Source: Flavobacteriaceae bacterium | GTDB lineage: Bacteria > Bacteroidota > Bacteroidia > Flavobacteriales > Flavobacteriaceae | Assembly: GCA_023301205.1 (NCBI GenBank) | Contig: JALZVC010000122.1 | Coordinates: 1-10,042, forward strand | Reading direction: 5' to 3' | Length of the DNA stretch: 10,042 nucleotides | Shown: positions 1-7,450 of the stretch, in pieces | Layout of the letters: every line of letters begins with the position of its first letter | Numbering within the stretch: the stretch's first letter is position 1 | Translations under genes and position numbers: made by a program | Notes under the pieces: generated by a model | Database searches by the model: none | Seen by the model: the letters and a program-made list of their open reading frames with translations, nothing else | Told to the model about the DNA's origin: nothing

Positions 1-555
1 GAAGTTGTCACGGTACTCAATCCAACAAAACGGATTAAGGACCTGGAGAGGAAAGTTGCATTTTCAGACACCTTTCAAAGTCGTATAAACTTAGGAGATG
101 GGTATTTAGCGTCTAAAGAGTTTCCTAATGCTATTGAGCAATACAGCTTTGCACTAAGAGGACAAGACGCAAAAGATTTCTACGGAAATACGAGATTGAT
201 TGAAGCTTTGTTTAAGAATGAATTATATGAAGATGTAATTACGGCGGCGTAGTTAATTGATTATCATCCAGACTTTTACGCTACAAATAACACCATGTAT
301 TATGGATTGGCTTACGCAAAAACAGGAGATGCAGTAAAAGCAGAAATGCTTTTTAAGAGAATAAACAAGCGCTATTCTAATTATGAAGAGCGGTTAGTTC
401 TTGCCCAGTTTTTAATAGATAACGACAAAAAAAAAGATGCCGTTAGTCTCTTAGAAGAGCTTATGGAAGAAGGTGCATACCTCACAAAACCCAACCAAAG
501 AAAATATAAAACTACCTTTAACGCAATCGCAAAACTACAAAAGGGATTAAGGTAA
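1..555 (+). pseudogene. TPR-repeat protein, 3' part, interrupted by an in-frame amber stop
   Basis: Reading from base 1 without a shift gives 83 sense codons, a TAG at 250-252, and then 100 more codons ending in TAA at 553-555. Both halves look like one helical repeat protein. Before the stop there are TPR-like helix pairs (GDGYLASKEFPNAIEQYSFAL, about residues 36-56); after it come YYGLAYAKTGDAVKAEMLF and AQFLIDNDKKKDAVSLLEEL, with the usual small and aromatic residue spacing. The 5' end lies outside the window. The layout resembles flavobacterial TPR proteins with a membrane-anchored N-terminus, but that is inference. One base change would restore a sense codon, for example Lys AAG. The ATG at 295 could restart a fragment of 86 codons, though it starts in mid-repeat and is unlikely to be a native start. 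A sequencing error is the main alternative. The gene meets the next one tail to tail with only five bases between stops. Confidence 0.75.
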
Positions 556-560
556 TCAAT

Positions 561-1034
561 TTACTTTTTTCTAGAAGTGTGTCCTTTTTTTCTATTAAAT
601 ATTTTTGAAAGTTCTTTACTAAGTTCAGTAAACTTAGGTAATTGATCTTCGTTACAGAGAGCCTTTATTCTTAAAAAGTGTTCGTAATGTGCTACTTCAA
701 TATCTTCTTGTATAGCTCCTATCATTGAGCTCAATGAATCTATATTTACAGAAGTTTGGTCACCTAAAGAGTTGAAAATAGTTTTTTTAATTGCTCTAAT
801 TTCTTCGTCTTTAGAATGCACATTTTTCTTGTGGCTTTCTTTTAAGGTGTTAAGTGAGGCTACTTGAGATTCATTAAAATCAAGTTTTTTTATGATAATT
901 TGTGCTGGATTATGACGTGTGCTATTCTTTCTATCACCGCCCTTTTTGTGACCTGTAATCAAAAAACTCACAACAATGAGATTAATAACAAGAAGTCCTA
1001 TAATACCTATGGTAAGTTTTCTATTCGTTGTCAT
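561..1034 (-). CDS. Membrane-anchored CpxP/Spy-like periplasmic stress protein
   Basis: This 157-residue protein starts with a short basic stretch and one hydrophobic segment at about residues 8-27, either an uncleaved anchor or a signal peptide, so the rest should lie in the periplasm. The soluble part is mostly charged helix. It has two spaced motifs that recall the LTxxQ repeats of the CpxP/Spy/ZraP group: LDFNESQ at about 51-57 and CNEDQLPKF at about 127-135. Members of that group act as periplasmic chaperones or metal-responsive sensors. The motifs are imperfect, so the family call rests partly on context: the gene is last in an operon behind an ECF sigma factor and a small membrane protein, the usual place for such proteins in Bacteroidota. 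Its start overlaps the end of the upstream gene by 14 bases, suggesting translational coupling. No His-rich or Cys-rich metal site is visible. Confidence 0.7.
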   Translation of the reverse strand: MTTNRKLTIGIIGLLVINLIVVSFLITGHKKGGDRKNSTRHNPAQIIIKKLDFNESQVASLNTLKESHKKNVHSKDEEIRAIKKTIFNSLGDQTSVNIDSLSSMIGAIQEDIEVAHYEHFLRIKALCNEDQLPKFTELSKELSKIFNRKKGHTSRKK

Positions 1035-1308
1035 CGTATAATGTATTTGAGTTAACAGAAACCAGTGCTAACTCGTTATCAAAATCTGCTGTCGCTGGCG
1101 TTGCAATAATGTATGCTTCTGCGCATAAAAGTATTCCACAAAGAATAGCTGCTATTTTTAATATACTCCAAGGAGTAGTTTCAAGTTCGCGATTTTTAAC
1201 TCGTTGTTTTATAGCCGTATACAGCTTAGGGTCTGGTTGTACCTGTTGTATGGTTTGTAATAAATTTTCTGGCTTTTCCATTTGTATATTAGACGTCTTT
1301 TGTTTCAT
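1021..1308 (-). CDS. Small single-pass membrane protein, probable anti-sigma factor
   Basis: The 95-residue product has a cytoplasmic-type N-terminal half of about 46 mostly polar residues, one transmembrane segment at about 47-69 (SILKIAAILCGILLCAEAYII), and a short acidic tail of about 25 residues outside. This is the topology expected of a small anti-sigma factor: the N-terminal part would hold the sigma factor and the tail would receive a periplasmic signal, perhaps from the CpxP-like protein encoded next. The zinc-binding HxxxCxxC motif of ZAS anti-sigma factors is absent; the only cysteines (57 and 62) are inside the membrane segment. Its ATG overlaps the TGA of the sigma gene (ATGA), and its 3' end overlaps the next gene by 14 bases. 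The role is inferred from position and topology. Confidence 0.65.
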   Translation of the reverse strand: MKQKTSNIQMEKPENLLQTIQQVQPDPKLYTAIKQRVKNRELETTPWSILKIAAILCGILLCAEAYIIATPATADFDNELALVSVNSNTLYDDNE

Positions 1309-1814
1309 AAACCTTCGCTGTCTGCGATAATTTTTTTCAAGTTCGCTTTTGCTCTCGTAAATATAGATTCTATCGCTTTAGGCGATTTGTCTAAGATTTT
1401 GGCAACTTCTTTTTGAGAAAGGTCTTCTACTTTTAGTAAAATAAGTGTGGTTCTTTGATTTTCTGGTAATTGTTCTATTGCAGCAAACAACTTTGCCATA
1501 GCCTCTTTGTTTTCTAACGCTACCCCAGGGTGATTAAAGTCGGTTATAAATTCTAGTGCATGATCATCTCTATTTTTAAAAGCCGCTCTCTTTTTTCTGT
1601 TTTTTGCTTTTATATAGTCTAATGATGTGTTTATTGTAATTCTATAAATCCAGGTTTTTAAGGCAGAATCTCCTTTAAAATCTTTATGCTTATCGTGTAC
1701 TTTTATAAATACATCTTGTGTTATCTCTTCGGCATCCTCTTTATTTTGAACGTACTGAAGCGCCACGTTATAAACGAGTGAGGAATGGGCTAAATAAACA
1801 GATTCAAAATTCAA
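1305..1814 (-). CDS. ECF-family RNA polymerase sigma factor
   Basis: The 169-residue protein has the length and two-domain layout of an extracytoplasmic-function sigma-70 factor. Region 2 covers about residues 10-75, with the core-binding stretch DAEEITQDVFIKVH at 27-40 followed by ALKTWIYRITINTSLDYIK, which fits the -10 recognition helix. Region 4 covers about 107-160, with LPENQRTTLILLKVEDLSQKEVA and the helix-turn-helix LDKSPKAIESIFTRAKANLKK that would bind the -35 element. Region 3 is absent, as expected. It is the first gene of a three-gene operon, overlapping the next start by four bases. This suggests it is held inactive by the membrane protein and released on envelope or metal stress. 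Its target promoters cannot be read from this window, and no convincing promoter was found upstream. Confidence 0.93.
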   Translation of the reverse strand: MNFESVYLAHSSLVYNVALQYVQNKEDAEEITQDVFIKVHDKHKDFKGDSALKTWIYRITINTSLDYIKAKNRKKRAAFKNRDDHALEFITDFNHPGVALENKEAMAKLFAAIEQLPENQRTTLILLKVEDLSQKEVAKILDKSPKAIESIFTRAKANLKKIIADSEGL

Positions 1815-2177
1815 TAAAAGGAAAATTAGAAATGCAAGGTAAAATTTTTATTGCTGCTTTTTGTTTGAAATAAAATTGTGAATATCAGTATTATAAATTT
1901 TACTAAAAAGAAATAGAAACACATATCCATTTAATTATATTTGCTCTAGTGCTTCGTAAGTTTTGCTTAGAGTTATCAACATCAGCTTATGAATTGGGCT
2001 ACAGACATACAATTAATTAGACGACCAACCATTAAAAATCCTTCTTTGATGAATCAGTTATAGCTTCACAATAGATTTTAATAGCAGGCTTCAATGCGGA
2101 ACATTTTCGCGCAAGCAAAAAAACAAAATTTATTGACATTATTTTAAAAGATATCCCGTTTATCGCGGGGCATAAGT
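1815..2177. other. Intergenic region between divergent sigma operon and dehydrogenase gene
   Basis: This 363-base AT-rich stretch should hold the promoters of both divergent transcription units. One -7-like box, TATATTTG at 1936-1943, fits TAnnTTTG on the + strand but has no TTTG or TTG at the right distance upstream. A TTGACA at 2133-2138 has no matching downstream box. A short inverted repeat, CCCG (2155-2158) and CGGG (2166-2169) with a 7-base loop, lies directly before the dehydrogenase start and could fold in the leader RNA. A 24-codon open frame at 1989-2063 has no supporting signals. I recognise no RNA gene, riboswitch or mobile element here. Confidence 0.5.
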
Positions 2178-3404
2178 ATGAAAGAATTACTAAAAAAATA
2201 CGAAGATAAAACTCCAGAAATAGTTTTTCACTGGAATGACCCAGAAACAGAAGCAGAAGGATGGACAGTCATCAACTCATTAAGAGGTGGCGCAGCAGGT
2301 GGAGGAACAAGAATGCGTGTAGGACTCAATGAAAATGAAGTGCTTTCTCTTGCAAAAACAATGGAAGTTAAATTTACAGTCTCTGGCCCGGCAATAGGTG
2401 GCGCAAAGTCTGGGATTAACTTTAATCCTAATGATCCTCGTAAAAGAGGTGTTTTAGAACGATGGTACAAAGCAGTTTCTCCACTGTTAAAATCATATTA
2501 CGGTACAGGTGGTGATTTAAATGTAGACGAGATTCACGAAGTAATCCCAATTACAGAGCAAAGCGGTGTTTGGCACCCGCAAGAAGGAGTTTTTAACGGG
2601 CATTTTACACCTACAGAAGCAGATAAAATTAATCGTATTGGTCAACTACGTCAAGGAGTTATCAAGGTGATTGAGAATACAACGTACTCGCCAGATGTAT
2701 CGCGAAAGTACACGGTAGCAGATATGATTACGGGTTATGGTGTGGCAGAAGCAGTACGTCATTATTATGATATTTACGGCGGAAACGTGCAAGGCAAGAA
2801 AGCGATCGTCCAAGGTTTTGGAAACGTAGGCGCAGCCGCAGCATTTTACTTAGCGCAAATGGGTGCTAAAGTTGTTGGTATAATTGACCGTGTAGGTGGA
2901 GTTATCAATCCAGATGGTTTCTCTTTTGAAGAAATTACAAATCTGTATCACACTAAAAATGGAAATACACTGGTAGCAGAAAATATGATTCCTTTTGAAG
3001 AAATCAACGAGAAGATCTGGAACTTAGAGTGTGAGATATTTGCACCTTGTGCGGCATCAAGATTGATAACAAAAGAGCAAATCTCTAAAATGATAGATAC
3101 AGGTCTTGAGGTTATTAGTTGTGGCGCTAATGTGCCTTTTGCTGATAAAGAGATTTTCTTTGGGAGTATTATGGAATACACAGATGAGCGTGTAAGTTTA
3201 ATTCCAGATTTTATAAGTAACTGCGGTATGGCGCGTGTGTTTGCATACTTTATGGAGCGTAAAGTGCAAATGACAGATGAGGCTATTTTTAATGATACGT
3301 CTATGACTATCAAGAATGCTATTAAAAATACATTTGAGAGGAACAATAGTAAAACAAACATAAGTAAAACCGCATTTGAGATTGCGTTAAAACAATTAGT
3401 ATAA
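2178..3404 (+). CDS. Glu/Leu/Phe/Val-family amino-acid dehydrogenase
   Basis: The 408-residue enzyme belongs to the superfamily that deaminates an amino acid to its 2-oxo acid with NAD(P)+, releasing ammonium, or runs in reverse. The N-terminal dimerisation/substrate domain covers about residues 1-170. It holds the glycine-rich [12 protein letters not shown] (36-47), Lys65 in MEVKFTV, Lys77 in GGAKSGI and Asp113 in GTGGDLN, which fit the substrate-binding lysines and catalytic aspartate of the family. The NAD-binding Rossmann domain follows, with GFGNVG at 213-218 and an acidic residue (Asp237) near the end of the second strand. The length is typical of the Bacteroidota form. Whether glutamate, leucine or another substrate is preferred cannot be told from sequence alone, so no symbol is given. 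The stop overlaps the next start (TAATG), so it is probably translated together with nhaB. Confidence 0.92.
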   Translation: MKELLKKYEDKTPEIVFHWNDPETEAEGWTVINSLRGGAAGGGTRMRVGLNENEVLSLAKTMEVKFTVSGPAIGGAKSGINFNPNDPRKRGVLERWYKAVSPLLKSYYGTGGDLNVDEIHEVIPITEQSGVWHPQEGVFNGHFTPTEADKINRIGQLRQGVIKVIENTTYSPDVSRKYTVADMITGYGVAEAVRHYYDIYGGNVQGKKAIVQGFGNVGAAAAFYLAQMGAKVVGIIDRVGGVINPDGFSFEEITNLYHTKNGNTLVAENMIPFEEINEKIWNLECEIFAPCAASRLITKEQISKMIDTGLEVISCGANVPFADKEIFFGSIMEYTDERVSLIPDFISNCGMARVFAYFMERKVQMTDEAIFNDTSMTIKNAIKNTFERNNSKTNISKTAFEIALKQLV

Positions 3405-4891
3405 TGTATAAATATTTTTTAGGTAATAGCCCATCTTGGTTCAAGTCGACCATATTATTTTTCTTAGTATTCAATGTTGCGGCATATTTTGTTCTTGACG
3501 GGACAATTATGGGGTGGATTTTTATAGCAGAGTTTATCTTTTGCTTGGCGATGGCGTTAAAATGTTATCCATTGCAATCTGGAGGGCTTCTAGCTATTCA
3601 AGTCTTAGCGCTTGGTCTCACGAGTCCAGGAGCACCTGGGGTGGATCACGGAGTGTATTTTGAGATTTCTCAAAACCTAGAAGTGATTTTATTACTTGTA
3701 TTTATGGTAGCTGGAATCTATTTTATGAAGCCATTACTAATGTACATTTTTGTTAAATTGTTTAGTAAGTGCAGATCTAAACTTCTTCTGTCTCTTCTGT
3801 TTTTAACTATTAGTGCGTTATTGTCAGCGTTTCTTGATGCCTTAACAGTAACGGCGGTTCTTATAAGTGTTGGTCTAGGTTTGTATAATGTATATCATAA
3901 AATACATTCTAGTGATCTAGATTTGGATCACGATAATACCTTAGATAGAAAACAGTTAAGTGGTGAGACACTAGAAGAGTTTCGCTCTTTCTTAAGAAGT
4001 TTAGTAATGCATGGTGTTGTAGGTACTGCATTAGGAGGTGTGTCCACTATAGTAGGTGAACCACAAAACTTATTAATAGGGAGTAAAATGGAATGGGATT
4101 TTGTAGAATTCTTCTTAAAAATGGCACCGATTACCATTCCAGTATTTTTTGCAGGTTTGTTAACGACAGTGCTATTGGAGACGACTAATATTTTTGGTTT
4201 TGGTCAAAAAATGCCACCCGTAGTAAGACAGATTATAGATGGGTGGATGGAAAAAAGAGATGCAGAGCGAACAGCTAAAGAGAAATACGCCCTAATAGTA
4301 CAAGCAATCTCAGCCATATTATTGATAACTGGTTTAGCATTACATATTGCCCCTGTAGGTTTAATAGGATTAGCATTAATTGTAGTTCAAACCGCCTTTA
4401 TAGGTATTATTGACGAACATTCTATAGGTAAAGCTTTTGAAGAGGCGTTACCATTTACAGGATTACTAGTAGTGTTTTTCGTTATTGTTGCGATGATACA
4501 CGATCAACATTTATTTAAACCTATTATTAATTGGGCATTAGAGCAAGATCCGGGAAACCAACCCGCTATATTTTATCTAGCAAATGGAGTGTTGAGTATG
4601 ATATCAGATAATGTATTTGTTGCCACCGTGTATATAGGAGAAGTGGAGGCGGCATATAAAGCAGGGACTATTACAAGAGAAACCTATGAGAATTTGGCCA
4701 TAGCCATTAATACAGGTACTAATTTACCTAGTGTCGCCACGCCTAATGGTCAAGCAGCATTCCTGTTTCTATTGACTTCATCGCTAGCACCAGTAATTAA
4801 TTTGTCCTACGGGAAAATGGCCAAAATGGCTTTTCCTTATACAATCGTTCTTACATTAGTGGGTCTGGCTTGTGTGATGTATTTTTTATAA
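3404..4891 (+). CDS. nhaB: Na+/H+ antiporter NhaB
   Basis: This 495-residue inner-membrane protein exchanges cytoplasmic Na+ for external H+, supporting salt and pH homeostasis. It resembles enterobacterial NhaB along its whole length as recalled. Matching features include an N-terminal YFLGNSP stretch, [16 protein letters not shown] (42-57), FLDALTV (143-149, with Asp145 in a position known to matter in NhaB proteins), VGEPQN (217-222), ISDNVF (400-405) and [15 protein letters not shown] (436-450). About ten or more hydrophobic segments are spread through it. The length is slightly below the roughly 513 residues of the E. coli protein, with the C-terminus ending sooner. Its ATG shares one base with the dehydrogenase stop codon, so the two are a coupled pair. 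NhaD-type antiporters were considered, but these motifs are those of NhaB. Confidence 0.95.
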   Translation: MYKYFLGNSPSWFKSTILFFLVFNVAAYFVLDGTIMGWIFIAEFIFCLAMALKCYPLQSGGLLAIQVLALGLTSPGAPGVDHGVYFEISQNLEVILLLVFMVAGIYFMKPLLMYIFVKLFSKCRSKLLLSLLFLTISALLSAFLDALTVTAVLISVGLGLYNVYHKIHSSDLDLDHDNTLDRKQLSGETLEEFRSFLRSLVMHGVVGTALGGVSTIVGEPQNLLIGSKMEWDFVEFFLKMAPITIPVFFAGLLTTVLLETTNIFGFGQKMPPVVRQIIDGWMEKRDAERTAKEKYALIVQAISAILLITGLALHIAPVGLIGLALIVVQTAFIGIIDEHSIGKAFEEALPFTGLLVVFFVIVAMIHDQHLFKPIINWALEQDPGNQPAIFYLANGVLSMISDNVFVATVYIGEVEAAYKAGTITRETYENLAIAINTGTNLPSVATPNGQAAFLFLLTSSLAPVINLSYGKMAKMAFPYTIVLTLVGLACVMYFL

Positions 4892-4994
4892 ATTAAAACA
4901 TAGAAAACGTATTTGCTTAGCGTAAACATAAGCTACAGTAAATTTAAACAATTTTAAAAACGATAACTCGTTATATCTTAAAATAACACTATTT

Positions 4995-5693
4995 ATGCTA
5001 AACTTCTTTATTCAAGACGGTGCAGAAACCGCTGAACAATTAGAACCTGAAGTAACCGAAAAAACACTCTCAATAATTGACTTGATTATTGGCGGTGGGA
5101 CCGGAGGGATAATTATAATTGGTACGCTTGCAATTCTACTTTTTGTAGCATTGTACGTCTATTTTGAGCGATTATTTGCCATAAAAGCAGCGTCAAAATA
5201 TGATGCTAATTTTATGAATCAGATTAGGGATAATGTTGCCGGCGGAAATTTGCAAGGTGCAAAAGTGTTATGTGCACAGCAAAATAGTCCAGTGTCGCGA
5301 TTAACAGAAAAGGGGATAAGTAGAATAGGAAGCCCTCTAGAAGATATTAATACAGCCATTGAAAATGCTGGACGACTAGAAATTTATAAACTAGAGAAGA
5401 ACGTAAGTGTGCTTGCAACTATAGCCGGTGCTGCGCCTATGATTGGTTTCTTAGGGACGGTAATTGGTATGGTATTGGCCTTCCATACGCTAGCCACAAG
5501 TAGTGGACAAGCAGAAATGGGTTTACTAGCCGAAGGTATTTATACCGCAATGACAACAACAGTTGCTGGATTGATTGTAGGTATTATCGCTTACATCGGG
5601 TATAACCATTTAGTAGTAAAGACCGACAAGATAGTGCACCAGATGGAAGCTACAGCAGTAGATTTCTTAGATTTACTTAACGAACCTGCGTAA
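4995..5693 (+). CDS. exbB: MotA/TolQ/ExbB-type proton channel protein ExbB
   Basis: The 232-residue protein is the channel subunit of the ExbB-ExbD-TonB energy-transducing complex in the inner membrane. Three membrane segments are visible: about 36-57, 137-162 and 184-206. The second contains GAAPMIGFLGTVIGM, the hallmark of the MotA/TolQ/ExbB family, and the third contains TAMTTTVAGLIVGIIAY, whose threonines line the proton path in relatives. A soluble cytoplasmic loop lies between segments one and two. It opens a run of closely spaced genes (exbD begins three bases after its stop) that ends with a TonB-like gene, favouring ExbB over TolQ. It follows nhaB after 103 bases, where a promoter is likely but not convincingly seen. 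Confidence 0.93.
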   Translation: MLNFFIQDGAETAEQLEPEVTEKTLSIIDLIIGGGTGGIIIIGTLAILLFVALYVYFERLFAIKAASKYDANFMNQIRDNVAGGNLQGAKVLCAQQNSPVSRLTEKGISRIGSPLEDINTAIENAGRLEIYKLEKNVSVLATIAGAAPMIGFLGTVIGMVLAFHTLATSSGQAEMGLLAEGIYTAMTTTVAGLIVGIIAYIGYNHLVVKTDKIVHQMEATAVDFLDLLNEPA

Positions 5694-5696
5694 CAT

Positions 5697-6089
5697 ATGA
5701 ACTTACGTGGAAGAAATAAAGTAAGCCCTGATTTTTCTATGAGCTCCATGACAGATATTGTATTTCTGTTATTGGTATATTTTTTATTGATACCAAGTGC
5801 AGTAACGCCAGATGCGCTAGATTTAATATTACCTAAGGCAAACGGTAAAAGTACGACTGTGCAGAAAGCAAGTGTAAGTATCACGGCAGATGGAGCGTTC
5901 TTTGTAAATAAAGAACGGGTATCAGAAAGGGGTTTAGAAGGTCAAATTAAAGCTGCATTAGCGGGACAAGAAGAACCTACACTAATATTGAGAGCAGAAG
6001 AAGGAGTGCCTATAGAAGATGCTGTTTTTGTAATGGATATCGCAAATAAAAACAAAATAAAAGTAATCCTTGCTGTAAGGCCTAATTAA
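5697..6089 (+). CDS. exbD: ExbD/TolR-type biopolymer transport protein
   Basis: At 130 residues this is a standard ExbD/TolR protein: a short cytoplasmic N-terminus, one membrane helix at about 19-33, and a periplasmic domain. The segment SMTDIVFLLLVYFLL contains Asp20, which corresponds to the essential membrane aspartate that carries protons in ExbD. The periplasmic part ends with the typical strand pattern (ILRAEEGVPIEDAVFVMDIANKN). It partners with ExbB and the TonB-like protein encoded nearby. Only one exbD copy is present here, while several Bacteroidota operons carry two; that comparison is from general knowledge. The next gene, unrelated in family, follows after nine bases. Confidence 0.93.
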   Translation: MNLRGRNKVSPDFSMSSMTDIVFLLLVYFLLIPSAVTPDALDLILPKANGKSTTVQKASVSITADGAFFVNKERVSERGLEGQIKAALAGQEEPTLILRAEEGVPIEDAVFVMDIANKNKIKVILAVRPN

Positions 6090-6098
6090 TATGCTGTT

Positions 6099-6590
6099 AT
6101 GAAAAATAAATCTCTTTTTTTGATATTAGTCATTTCTATATCACTATTTAGTTTTACTGAAATTGAAGTTAACCCATTGATTGGTGATTGGGTAATAGTA
6201 AAGCATGAATATAATAAAAGAGATGGAACAGTAATAATAGATGCAGTTGATGAATGTTTTGCTAATAACATTTTTTCATATACTGATGAAGGACTATTGC
6301 TTTTTACACGACATAGAACCAATAAACAAACTGGTGATTGTGAAAAATTACAAGAAAACTTCTGGACAGGGACTTGGGAGTACAAAAATGATACTTATTA
6401 CATTGAAGACAAGAATACGTGGCTAAATGGAGATGTAGTGGATAGAGGTGTAGACTCAATTACTACATATGAATTCTATGATAATAATCTTAAGTTGAAA
6501 ACCCATATGGATTATGATAAAAGTGGGGTCATATTTTTTCCAGATATTTATAGCGGTCAAACTGCTTATTTCAAAAGAAAAATCAAATAA
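6099..6590 (+). CDS. Secreted lipocalin-like protein
   Basis: This 163-residue product begins with a clear Sec-type signal (MKNKSLFLILVISISLFSF), with no cysteine suitable for lipidation, so it should be periplasmic or secreted. The mature part shows the pattern of Bacteroidota lipocalin-like domains: IGDWVIVKHEY at 28-38, Cys53 in DECFANN, a strand ending in an acidic-Gly turn (YTDEGLLLF), Cys81, and GTWEY at 91-95, followed by alternating strands. The two cysteines are spaced as in relatives where they can form a disulfide. The ligand and function are unknown. It sits between exbD and the tonB-like gene with gaps of nine and eight bases, so it is probably co-transcribed with them. It appears more AT-rich than its neighbours, which together with its position suggests a later insertion into the operon. 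Confidence 0.7.
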   Translation: MKNKSLFLILVISISLFSFTEIEVNPLIGDWVIVKHEYNKRDGTVIIDAVDECFANNIFSYTDEGLLLFTRHRTNKQTGDCEKLQENFWTGTWEYKNDTYYIEDKNTWLNGDVVDRGVDSITTYEFYDNNLKLKTHMDYDKSGVIFFPDIYSGQTAYFKRKIK

Positions 6591-6598
6591 AAAGAAGT

Positions 6599-7423
6599 AT
6601 GTCATTATTAGACACAGAACATAAAAGAAAAAGCATGACCATTACAGTGATTCTGTATGCGTTATTGCTGCTATTGTTGTTTTTTGTAGGGATGACCTAT
6701 TTAGACCCAGCTCCCGAGAGTGGTATTGCCGTAAATTTTGGTACAACAGATACAGGTCAGGGGAATATTCAGCCTACAGAAGCGATCAAATCTGCACCTA
6801 AAGAAACGACACCTCCGCCTATAGCAGAGCCAGAACCAGAAGTAAAAGAAGATGTGGTAACACAAGACACAGAAGATGCTCCGGTTATTAAGAAGGAAGA
6901 GAAAGAAGTCGTAAAAACAGAAACTCCAGTAAAAAAGGAGGAACCAAAAAAAGAGCCTGTTAAAGAACCAGAACCTACGCCAGATAAAACAACTACAAAT
7001 GCGCTCGACAATTTAATTAATGGCCCAAAGAGTGAAGGTACTGCTAAAGGCGGAGAAGGGAATGATGATAGTCCAGGGGATAAAGGAAACCCTAATGGAG
7101 ACCCAAATGCACAGAGTTATTACGGTACGGGAAAAGGGCTTGATGGTGACGGGAATTACTTATTGGGAGGACGTAAATCATTAAATAAACCAAGAGCGCC
7201 ACAAGAGTGCAATGAAGAAGGTGTTGTTGTTGTAAGTATCGAAGTTAATCAATCAGGAAAAGTTGTAAAAGCTACACCTGGAGTAAGAGGAACGGTAAAT
7301 AACACTAAATGCCTTTTAGATAAGGCAAAAGAGAACGCTCTAGCTACTAAATTCAATCCCGACCAGGAAGCACCTTCAAAACAAATTGGTAAAATTATCT
7401 ACAACTTTAAGCTTTCAGAATAA
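6599..7423 (+). CDS. tonB: TonB-type energy transducer protein
   Basis: The 274-residue protein has the three-part TonB layout. A cytoplasmic start and one membrane helix (about 14-34) would contact ExbB/ExbD. A long Pro/Glu/Lys-rich linker (about 65-130, with repeated Lys-Glu and Glu-Pro pairs) would span the periplasm. After a glycine-rich stretch (about 145-192) comes a C-terminal domain at about 205-273 (EEGVVVVSIEVNQSGKVV, then KFNPD and IGKIIYNFKL), which matches the fold that touches the TonB box of outer-membrane receptors. Cys204 and Cys238 flank this domain and might pair. It is the last member of the exb set and is followed after 27 bases by folC. Which receptors it serves cannot be told, and TolA is unlikely given the C-terminal pattern. 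Confidence 0.88.
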   Translation: MSLLDTEHKRKSMTITVILYALLLLLLFFVGMTYLDPAPESGIAVNFGTTDTGQGNIQPTEAIKSAPKETTPPPIAEPEPEVKEDVVTQDTEDAPVIKKEEKEVVKTETPVKKEEPKKEPVKEPEPTPDKTTTNALDNLINGPKSEGTAKGGEGNDDSPGDKGNPNGDPNAQSYYGTGKGLDGDGNYLLGGRKSLNKPRAPQECNEEGVVVVSIEVNQSGKVVKATPGVRGTVNNTKCLLDKAKENALATKFNPDQEAPSKQIGKIIYNFKLSE

Positions 7424-7450
7424 GTTTGAAAAGCGCTGTTCACACTACTA

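Noticed and set aside
551..568. Possible two-way terminator between the TPR gene and the CpxP-like gene (GTAA, loop, TTAC, T run)
   Set aside because: The stem is only four pairs with two G-C pairs, too weak to call.
1028..1330. 100-codon + strand open frame opposite the anti-sigma candidate
   Set aside because: Antisense to two well-supported genes, with an atypical cysteine- and serine-rich composition.
1936..1943. TATATTTG as a promoter -7 box for the dehydrogenase gene
   Set aside because: No TTTG or TTG at the required distance upstream, and it lies over 230 bases from the start codon.
1989..2063. 24-codon open frame starting MNWATDIQLIRRP before the dehydrogenase gene
   Set aside because: No promoter, ribosome site or recognisable peptide pattern; this length is expected by chance.
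2133..2138. TTGACA as an E. coli-style -35 box
   Set aside because: No matching -10 at 16-18 bases, and this consensus is not the usual one in Bacteroidota.
4963..4974. Palindrome ATAAC-TC-GTTAT upstream of exbB, possible operator
   Set aside because: Short arms in AT-rich DNA and no second copy seen; chance is likely.
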